This document shows positions 55,868-64,000 of a stretch of DNA of 64,000 nucleotides, piece by piece. The stretch's first letter is position 1; the number at the start of each line of letters is the position of its first letter. A program made the translations under genes and the position numbers. The stretch is taken from positions 163,567,328-163,631,327 of the forward strand of contig NC_073745.1 of the NCBI RefSeq assembly GCF_029784135.1. The letters run 5' to 3'. Origin of the DNA: Toxorhynchites rutilus septentrionalis (taxonomy: Eukaryota > Arthropoda > Insecta > Diptera > Culicidae). The notes beneath the pieces were generated by a model. The model was not told where the DNA came from and made no database searches. It saw only the letters and a list, made by a program, of their open reading frames with translations.

Positions 55868-58180
55868 GAACTGGCAGATTATTTTCAGTAACGATTAGTT
55901 ATTTCCACATTTTCCTCGATACTGGAAGCCCACCAGTGGTTAATACCAACTCGATAACCACCTGTTAATAGCACTTGATTGAAACATATTTGGTCACAGT
56001 GTTACATGGATAGAAAACATTCAATTAAACTCTTTCACATGAATATATTTTGAAAATTCCCAAAGGAACTGGCAGATTATTTTCCAGCAATGATTAGATC
56101 TTTCCGGAACTTTCTCGATGCTGAATGGCATCCAAACGGAAAGAGTTCTGCGCGTGTATGTGTCGATCTTTCGCCGTCCACCTCCTCCAGCACGTTAGGC
56201 AACGATGTTGTCTTGTCGATGTCCTCACGAAAAATGAATGTGTCTCACCACCAGAATATCGCTTAAGTATGCTTTTTGTGTGTGATTGAATCGAGAGAAG
56301 GTGTGGTTTACGATAGCAATTTGGAAGGCAAACTAGAGGGGAATGAACTCTCTGAGCTCGGAACTTTTGGCGACTGAGCAATAATCGATTGCGGGCGCAT
56401 ACAATATTGGATACGGAAATATCCTACTGATGGGGAAGAATAATCTTCTGAAGCTATCCTGTTAATTGCGATGGTTTGAAAAACCACAAAACCAAATGTA
56501 TTTGATCACAGTGTTACATGGAAAGAAAACATTCAAATAAACTATTTAACATGAATATTTTTTGAAAATTCCCAAAGGAACTGGCAGATTATTTTCAGTA
56601 ACGATTAGATATTTCCACATTTTCCTCGATACTGGAAGCCCATCAGTGGTTAATGCCAACTCGATAACCACCTGTTAATAGCACTTGATAGAAACATATT
56701 TGGTCACAGTGTTACATGGATAGAAAACATTCAATTAAACTCTTTCACATGAATATATTTTGAAAATTCCCAGAGGAACTGGCAGATTATTTTCAGTAAG
56801 GATTAGTTATTTCCACATTTTCCTCGATACTGGAAGCCCACCAGTGGTTAATACCAACTCGATAACCACCTGTTAATAGCACTTGATTGAAACATATTTG
56901 GTCACAGTGTTACATGGATAGAAAACATTCAATTAAACTCTTTCACATGAATATATTTTGAAAATTCCCAGAGGAACTGGCAGATTATTTTCAGTAACGA
57001 TTAGTTATTTCCACATTTTCCTCGATACTGGAAGCCCACCAGTGGTTAGTACCAACTCGATAACCACCTGTTAATAGCACTTGATTGAAACATATTTGGT
57101 CACAGTGTTACATGGATAGAAAACATTCAATTCAACTCTTTCACATGAATATATTTTGAAAATTCCCAAAGGAACTGGCAGATTATTTTCCAGCAATGAT
57201 TAGATCTTTCCGGAACTTTCTCGATGCTGAATGGCATCCTAACGGAAAGAGTTCTGCGCGTGTATGTGTCGATCCTTCGCCGTCCACCTCCTCCAGCACG
57301 TTAGGCAACGATGTTGTCTTGTCGATGTCCTCACGAAAAATGAATGTGTCTCACCACCAGAATATCGCTTAAGTATGCTTTTTGTGTGTGATTGAATCGA
57401 GAGAAGGTGTGGTTTACGATGGCAATTTGGAAGGCAAACTAGAGGGGAATGAACTCTCTGAGCTCGGAACTTTTGGCGACTGAGCAATAATCGATTGCGG
57501 GCGCATACAATATTGGATACGGAAATATCCTACTGATGGGGAAGAATAATCTTCTGAAGCTATCCTGTTAATTGCGATTGATTGAAAAGCCACAAAACCA
57601 AATGTATTTGATCACAGTGTTACATGGAAAGAAAACATTCAAATAAACTCTTTAACATGAATATATTTTGAAAATTCCCAAAGGAACTGGCAGATTATTT
57701 TCAGTAACGATTAGATATTTCCACATTTTCCTCGATACTGGAAGCCCACCAGTGGTTAATGCCAACTCGATAACCACCTGTTAATAGCACTTGATAGAAA
57801 CATATTTGGTCACAGTGTTACATGGATAGAAAACATTCAATTAAACTCTTTCGCATGAATATATTTTGAAAATTCCCAGAGGAACTGGCAGATTATTTTC
57901 AGTAACGATTAGTTATTTCCACATTTTCCTCGATACTGGAAGCCCACCAGTGGTTAATGCCAACTCGATAACCACCTGTTAATAGCACTTGATTGAAACA
58001 TATTTGGTCACAGTGTAACATGGATAGAAAACATTCAATTAAACTCTTTCACATGAATATATTTTGAAAATTCCCAAAGGAACTGGCAGATTATTTTCAG
58101 TAACGATTAGATATTTCCACATTTTCCTCGATACTGGAAGCCCACCAGTGGTTAATGCCAACTCGATAACCACCTGTTAA
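55868..58180 (+). repeat. 198-bp satellite and 512-bp blocks in El-1d, right part
   Basis: Same monomers and block as in El-1b and El-1c. Between the two blocks there are three monomers rather than two, so the higher-order period here is about 1.1 kb. Confidence 0.8.
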
Positions 58181-58660
58181 TAGCCGCGCGTGTATGTGTG
58201 TGTAGCGATGTCTTCCCAGGGAACCGTTTGTGGCATCACTCTCCTCCTGATAGATTCCCTTCTGGCCTAGGGTGCACAAACAGGCTCTTGGTGACACCGT
58301 TCATCCGCGCTTTCATGATAAATAAAGAGCTTCACCGCAACAGCGACAACATGCTCCAATCGCTGTTCAATTAGAACTGAGTGGATTTCCGAGCGCCGCT
58401 CGCTTATATACCGATTGGTGATTTCAATAGCCTGTTTTGAAAGCAATTTTAAGACTATTGAAACAAGTTTTTGGATCAAAAAGTAACAAGTATATAACGC
58501 GTAGACATTTTATCCTTCGAATGAAGTGTTTATCATACCATTTCGTTCAGTTGTTTAGGAGCTATTAACGCTCAAAATCTCGGTCTCCGGCGTAACGCTT
58601 TCGTTTTCGAAACTTTGATTTTACACCCCGGTATAGAAATGAAAGACGTAGTCCTACGTC

Positions 58661-60200
58661 AAAAAAAAATCTGATACGTGCATTTTCGGCGAGAAAATGT
58701 AGCCGATATTGGGCTTCCGAATCATTGTTCTGCTTGACATATGTGTTTATTAGTACGGTCGAAAATGACTATAGATTGGTAGTATTTACCAAAAAATTCG
58801 TTATATTTACTAATTATTTCTCTCAGTGTAGTAGAATTTTCGAATAGGCTTGCGCGATTCACCAGGAAAATCATTGTATTCCAATTCTTGTTGAAATGAA
58901 ACCCAAAGTTATCAAAAGTATGATGATGATGTTGAATTAAAGGGGCTTTAAATTTTTCAGTTCATTCGCCATTAATCAAAAGTACCTGGACGAAGCAGAA
59001 TCAATATACGTTTAGCCAACTGAGCACTCTTCGATACGAAAATGCTTGGTTTTACTCTCCATAAATGTTCAATGGATATTTTCGTCATCCACCTATCCAT
59101 TGTTGAAACGGCATCGATCGTCATCCCAGATCGTCCTAATAATGCCTATTAGAACAATCCAGCATGAACAGCGCCAATAAAATGGAGTAGAAAACTGCTT
59201 AAAAATGCCATACAATTTTCTCATGTTGATCTAAGAAGAATCACCGCACTTCAAGATAGTTTGGTCCATCACGAGGTTCGTGAAACAATTCGAAAGACAA
59301 AAATGTCTCTGGGAAGACTTTGCTTCGATCTTCAATCCCTCTATCCCAAGTGGCATAATGTGGCAATGTTTCAACCGCCCAATCGAAAGAAAAGATAATC
59401 ACCCTTATTCTCATTTACGGCCGTATCCGTATATTCATTCGTCGGATACGATACGTCGTCAAAGAAAAAGCTATTCTGATTTACGGCCGTATTTCTGTGT
59501 ACTAGATTTATCTGGACATACTGATTTATCGACACCGATGACAGATGTTCACATTTTTACACTTTTGTTTTGTTTTGAGATTCGGTCAAGTACATCGGCG
59601 GTCAAAGTGGAATAATTACGATATTTAGGCTGGAACGCCTTCTGCACGTTTATCGGACGTGTTTGCAGCCCAAGACCGCGGAACAGATAACTATCCTAAA
59701 TGAACATAACAAAAATACGGTGCTAAACTGATCGAACTGTTGGAGGAGCTTTCATTTCCAATACCAGAGGTAAGATAATGCCGTACATGTTCCAGAAGCG
59801 ATTTCGTGATAATTTCGATCCACGAATTTGGCTTTTCAGGAACTGACTTTTTTCACACCGAGGAGCATCTGCGAATTGTAGGAATTGGCTGGATTATGTA
59901 CTCAACTTCATACTCGGCTTGGCCCAAGTCAAAAAAGGCAACATTGTGACGCTCATAGATCTTTTTATAGAATACAAAACCATCACGATGACGTTTCTAA
60001 CGGAATTGCGTATTCTGGATAGAAATGAGCTTCATCTGGAAGATCTATTAGGACAATTCTCGCAGTATGAGATAGGTTCAATCACTGACGTGAAAAGGAA
60101 TGTCGAGAGGATGAATTCAACGAGAAAGCCGCCATTAGATACGACATACGACAAGCAGGACTACCGGACGCGACTGAACTGTTAGGTTTCTGTCCTGGTT
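58661..60200. other. Relic sequence; no recognised gene
   Basis: 58672-58770 repeats 895-1010. Open frames at 59280-59615 and 59919-60185 (plus) are longer than most, but I recognise no family and see no matching splice or start context. The region 59380-59490 has a loose direct repeat (TTTACGGCCGTAT twice). Confidence 0.3.
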
Positions 60201-60213
60201 TGATACCATTCAA

Positions 60214-60590
60214 CTATTCAACGGTTGCAGTGATTGGCTTCTGGTTTCCCCCGTTTACCGTTGGCTTCGAAATCGAAGTAGGAACGCTGTTTTGTGTCAG
60301 AATGCCAGTGAACGCCTTGCAGGGACTGTTCGTCTTCACGTATGCGTAATCCGTACTGTTGCTGTAAGACACGGCCGCCTTTTTCGGGGTGCCATTTGGA
60401 ATGTGTATTTTACTATTGCTTGCTGGTGGTGAGATAACCGGTTTGTTCGACAGTTCTACATCGACCAGCGAGCTCATTTGTCGAAATTCCATAGATCGCC
60501 CAGCCGGGGAGAAGGATGAGTTGTTTGGGTACAGGCAGCACCGAGCTCGGTCAGCTCCTCCATCCGAGCAAGCTCAAACAAAAACAGAAC
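60214..60590 (-). CDS. Unrecognised open frame, possible terminal exon
   Basis: The minus strand is open from about 60590 to TAG 60214-60216. The composition is protein-like (Ser, Pro, Asn and Lys rich: FSPAGRSMEFRQMSSLVDVE, IHIPNGTPKKAAVSYSNS, STDYAYVK). It shows no domain I recognise. A pyrimidine-rich stretch ending in AG lies just upstream (about 60585-60605), so a splice acceptor is possible. It could be the last exon of a host gene, a processed pseudogene or part of a transposon; 'CDS' is provisional. Confidence 0.3.
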
Positions 60591-60599
60591 AGAAGTGTA

Positions 60600-61140
60600 A
60601 AAAATGTAAACACCTGTCATCAATGTCGATAATGTAGTTTATTCAAATAAGCACACCAATAATATGATCTAGTACGACTGTAAATTAAAATACGATGAAT
60701 GGCTCGTTCGAAAACAATGATGGTATTTGCGTACGTTTCTTATTCGTTCGAAAATGAGAATAAGGGTGAATAAAATCCCCAGGATGAATCTACATGGTGT
60801 TCTTGTCGGTGATCCGTGTTGGTAAGTTATTCGAATGAATGGTGAACGATGAACAAACGGTGAAGTATCTGGCCAAAAGGATTCTCAAAGGAAAATATCT
60901 TGGACGCAAACCGAAACAAAATAATTCTCTGAAGGTATGGAACAAGCGAAACAAACTTGAAATATTATGACAGTTGCACCGATGCCTTTCGCTCGGTTGG
61001 CATCGACTTGCCCGGTATCTATAATAGTAAAATAGAGCTAACGAGCAAAATTCTTATCGACTCGATTTCTATAATAGGGCCCCTTTACTCCATCTACTCA
61101 GCAGAGGCAGCAGCATGATATCAGTATAGCAGATAGCATT
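60600..61140. other. No recognisable gene
   Basis: AT-rich. A direct echo of ATTCGTTCGAAAA (about 60704 and 60742) is the only structure noticed. Confidence 0.3.
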
Positions 61141-61142
61141 GT

Positions 61143-61835
61143 TGACGTAGGACTACGTCTTTCTTTTCTATACTGGAGTGTAAGTTCTATTTTTCGAAAA
61201 CGAAATCGTTACGCCGGAGAACGAGATTTTGAGCGTTAATAGCTCCTAAACAACTGAACGAAATGGTATGATAAAACTTCATTTGGAAGATGAAATGTCT
61301 ACGCGTTATATGCTTGTTACTTTTTGATCCAAAAAACTTGTTTCAACAGCCCCAAAATTGCTCTCAAAACAGGCTATTGAAATCACACCAATCGCCCAGC
61401 AAACATTAAGTCGTATGAATAGCTATAATTGGAGGCGATATACATACAACCAAGACACATTTGTATGATATATGATGCAGATAACTAGCATATACACACA
61501 AAAGTGGAGGCGATATACGTATATGCCATATTTTGTACGCATATAAAGCCGTATATAACAATATGCGATGCTTTTTGGACTGATATGCGATTTGATACGA
61601 CAACTTTACCACTCAATCCATCGATGACATGGAAAATCGTGTTTTTGCATTTTATGCGATTTTAGATATATATGATCGATATTTTGATTGACATTTTATG
61701 CGATTGTGATTTGATACGAAATTATATGTGACTTATCATGTGCAAAGTTATACGATTTAATGTTTGCTGGGCGGTATATAAGCAAGTGCCGCTCCAAAAA
61801 CCACTCAGTTATGATTGCGCAACTATTGAGGTACG
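61143..61835 (-). mobile_element. Degenerate El-1 right end, split by a MITE
   Basis: Starts GACGTAGGACTACGTC and follows the El-1 right end (GAGCGTTAATAGCTCCTAAAC, split here: GAGCGTTAATAG, CTCCTAAAC; then CAACTGAACGAAATGG) to the promoter (TATATAAG at 61776) and initiator (CCACTCAGTT at about 61801). A MITE sits between at 61394-61772. After 61835 the sequence leaves the El-1 pattern. Confidence 0.65.
61394..61772. mobile_element. MITE with CCCAGCAAACATTAA ends
   Basis: Left CCCAGCAAACATTAAGTCG, right CGATTTAATGTTTGCTGGG as inverted repeats. The interior is AT-rich with many ATATGCGATTT-like words. Compared with intact El-1 copies (CCAATCGGTATATAAG), it entered at CG just upstream of the TATA box, with CG on both sides. 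Confidence 0.7.
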
Positions 61836-61854
61836 ATCGCTGGAATGGATGAGT

Positions 61855-62237
61855 GTTTCCCTAACACAGATTTCAAAATCATGGTGCCAAGGGAAATATA
61901 GTATATTAGATGCAAGCAGCGGGTACTTTTGTACTCGCTTGTGTTTCTGGAAATCGAAATGTTTCCCTAACGCAGTGTTCTGGCGGTCACGGAACATATT
62001 TTCGAAACACTGGATTCTTTTCAGCGACGAAATTCTATCGAACCGCAATGTGGAAATCAAATTCTCCTCAAATTTTGGTAGGCTAAATAAGTTTAAGCAC
62101 TAGTGTAAATAGTTTTAAGTAATTGATTTAAGGTATTCACTTTGTTTTAGGTAAATCTAAGAATTAGCGGTAAGTTTTGTATATTTTCTGTCACCTCTTT
62201 TGTTTCTGTTTCTGCCTGTTTATCTGTTCATCATCTG
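61855..62237. other. Repeat-like stretch, no gene
   Basis: Contains TTTCCCTAACACAGA twice in imperfect form (61857 and 61971), matching a phrase in the MITE at 2807-3054. Nothing else identified. Confidence 0.35.
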
Positions 62238-64000
62238 TCAATTTTTAGTTACCCCATCGACCCGAAACGGGTGCTGTGGAGCAGGGTTCCCATCCGCGTT
62301 CCAATCCAGGACTCGTCCACGCACCCATCCATTCTTTCTTGTCTCCTCCACTATAAGGACCAGACTTCCCACGGATAAAGGTTTCGTTTCGCAAAACCAT
62401 TTCGTTCGTTTGGTCAACGTAGGGAGGTATTCCCGGATCCAACGCTTCTAAAAAATATCCAGTTGGTGTTGAATCTGATACCAGGAGCTTTTGACCACCA
62501 GCGCAGGATCGGTAAATCCTGTTGACGGCTGGTGTACTCCCTTGGAACTTCCCAGGAGGAAGTGGTTTGGTGTGAGAGCCGTCTGCGTCCAAAGGCAATA
62601 TGTGAACGGTCGACTGTTAACAATAGCCTCGGCCGCAACAACCAGCGTCGCCAAACCCTCATCATCCAGTTTCCGGTCGTTGCAGTACGCAGTCTCCATA
62701 GCTGTCTTCATCGATCTCACCATCCTTTCCCAGGATCCGCCCATGTGGGGTGCCGATGGGGGTATGAAAATCCACTTTGTATTCGTGTTTGTGAACGTTT
62801 CTGCCAATTCCCCATTTATTTTATCAATCATTTTCCCAAGCAGTAGATCGGCGCCCGTAAAGTTAGTGCCATTGTCTGTGTAAATCTCTGCCGGCGACCC
62901 GCGAAGATTAACGAAGCGTGTGATGCATTTCACGGTGGATGGCGTAGAAAGACTGTAGGCAACCCCAACATGAACTGCACGAGTGGTCAAGCAAGTGAAC
63001 AAGCAAACCCAACGTTTCACAGCGCTTCTTCCAACTTTCACAAACAGCGGTCCGAACAAATCAATACCGGTGTGGGTAAATGGTCGTGTGAACGATGCTA
63101 ATCGAGCCACTGGGAGTGGTGCCATTCGTGGAACTGTCTGTTTCGCCTTCATCAATTTGCACCACTGACACGCAGCTGCGATCTGCTTCACAACTGCCCG
63201 CAGCCAAGAGATGTGATAGAATTGACGGATTTCGTTCAGCACGGTTTCAGAATTAGCGTGACCGAAAGCACGATGGAAGTCATCTACGATTAGCTCGGTA
63301 ACAAAATGTTTCCTTGGGAGGATTACCGGATACCTAGTGTCGAATCGAATGTGCGGAGCAGCGCCAATTCTTCCGTCAACCCGTAGCACCCCGTATTCAT
63401 CCACTGTTGGAGAATTCTGATAAAAATTACTTGACTTCGCTAGATCCGTTCGTCCCCTCGACAATTTGATCATCTCTTCTGAATATGCTTGCCACTGCAC
63501 CATCCTCATCAGTGTGTTCTTTGCTTTCTTCAATTCGTCTTGTGTTAGATACAACATTTCCGCTTCTTCTCCTCTACATCGACGTCTACAATTGTCAATG
63601 AAGCGGTGCACGTACGCTATTGCTCCCAGGAGACAACGCCACTTGGAGTAGCGGGTAAATCCACGATAGCTTCAGGGACAAGCGATTGTTGTATTACGTA
63701 GCATGGCCAAAGCTCCTCTTCTGGAGGAATAGAAGTTGTTGTTTGCTTGGGCCAGTTCTCCTAGGGTTGTTGAAGGAATTCCGGGCCTTTAAACCAGACG
63801 TCATTAGTTCCAGGACACGGATTTTTCTTTAATCCGTTGAGGGATTTAATTTACTGGGGACCCAGCGCCACTGTGCAACCTCAGTCATTGACAGCAGCTT
63901 TCCAACGCGACACGCCACATATTGCTTATAACGACGATGATCGGCCCGTATCCAGGTCAGTACCGTTGTGGAATCACTCCAGAGAACGCATCGCTTCACT
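62238..64000 (-). pseudogene. BEL/Pao retrotransposon pol (RNase H end and integrase), incomplete at the window edge
   Basis: Minus strand. 64000-63700 reads an RNase H C-terminal part (LWSDSTTVLTWIR, AQWRWVPSKLNP) with stops. After a frameshift near 63650, integrase runs 63636-62448. It has the His/Cys zinc motif (HRAFGHANSETVL ... CQWCKLMK), then the catalytic residues in HTGIDLFGP (Asp), IYTDNGTNF (Asp) and GSWERMVRS (Glu). This order and wording are typical of BEL/Pao pol. A TAG (62448-62450) stands where a conserved Trp is expected, and the frame stays open beyond it to TGA 62238-62240, including PLSVGSLVLIVEE and VRGRVLDWN. The element is therefore only lightly damaged here. LTRs are not in the window. 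Confidence 0.85.

Larger units (their letters stand above)
47330..58660 (+). mobile_element. GACGTAG element El-1d, split by an LTR retrotransposon
   Basis: Left end CAGGAAGTGGGTTATATC directly follows the A-run after the right end of El-2a. The right end GACGTAGTCCTACGTC is at 58645-58660, followed by nine A's. It holds satellite monomers at 47600-48791 and 55868-58180, with 512-bp blocks near 47951, 56094 and 57239. Without the LTR element and its duplication the length is about 4.3 kb. There is no coding content of its own. Confidence 0.8.

Noticed and set aside
59280..60185. Two plus-strand frames of 111 and 88 codons
   Set aside because: No family recognised, no good start or splice context, and surrounded by relics.
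2800..61143. CATTGTT as part of the GACGTAG terminus (seen at 2800, 61136 and, inverted, 8113)
   Set aside because: At 2800 it is explained by the interrupted LINE frame, and the well-defined copies lack it; chance or target preference is more likely.
1..64000. tRNA or rRNA genes
   Set aside because: No cloverleaf with A/B boxes or rRNA segment was recognised by eye.

Overview
The window is eukaryotic and reads as a piece of a culicine mosquito genome. The evidence is a four-exon kynurenine aminotransferase gene close to the known Aedes enzyme, a mitochondrial cytochrome c oxidase subunit 5A gene, short introns with GT/AG borders, and about 60 kb of nested transposable elements. Species cannot be fixed from the sequence alone. 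Only two host genes are secure: COX5A (1676-2134, +) and KAT (18283-19877, -). A possible host exon lies at 60214-60590 (-).

1-19 kb: an old LINE relic begins near 2345, and its reverse transcriptase and RNase H pieces reappear down to about 8760, split by later insertions. A 1.6 kb terminal-inverted-repeat element ('E', ends GG..CCTTACACG) occurs at 3669-5262. A second, opposite copy at about 10258-17145 is itself interrupted by a 4.2 kb element with an 8-bp target duplication (10775-15003, which carries a truncated LINE with an 11-bp duplication) and by a 1.07 kb 'GACGTAG' element (15429-16498). A minus-strand LINE fragment abuts the 3' end of KAT.

20.7-44.4 kb: one large RNase H-bearing, I-like LINE whose ORF1 (21372-28702) and ORF2 (38060-44264) are pulled apart by two insertions. 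The first is a 5.8 kb GACGTAG element (22742-28514), which contains a whole inverted copy of itself. The second is a nearly complete R1-like LINE (28771-37960, 12-bp target duplication), itself split by a 3.3 kb GACGTAG element (29648-32981). Removing the insertions at AAAA duplications restores both ORF1 frames exactly. The EN part of the I-like ORF2 is tandemly duplicated in 900-bp, frame-preserving units.

44.4-58.7 kb: a second GACGTAG type ('El-2', two copies) carries decayed histone H2A copies, a fragment of H2B in divergent orientation, and histone 3' stem-loops. The nesting order is El-2 copy a, then the satellite-rich El-1 copy d abutting it, then a gypsy-type LTR element (48792-55862) inside El-1d, then El-2 copy b inside its gag, then a short LINE tail inside El-2b. 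The LTR element's leader holds repeated two-hairpin modules whose stems change with apparent base-pair compensation.

58.7-64 kb: mixed relics, a degenerate El-1 end split by a MITE, and a minus-strand BEL/Pao pol fragment (RNase H and integrase) that runs off the right edge.

The most interesting system is the GACGTAG family. Its ends are asymmetric, with a structured left end and a right end reading GACGTAGTCCTACGTC. It inserts into A-tracts, has an internal 198-bp satellite with a 908-bp higher-order repeat, carries an inward-facing TATA/Inr promoter in one subfamily, and holds captured histone gene DNA in another.
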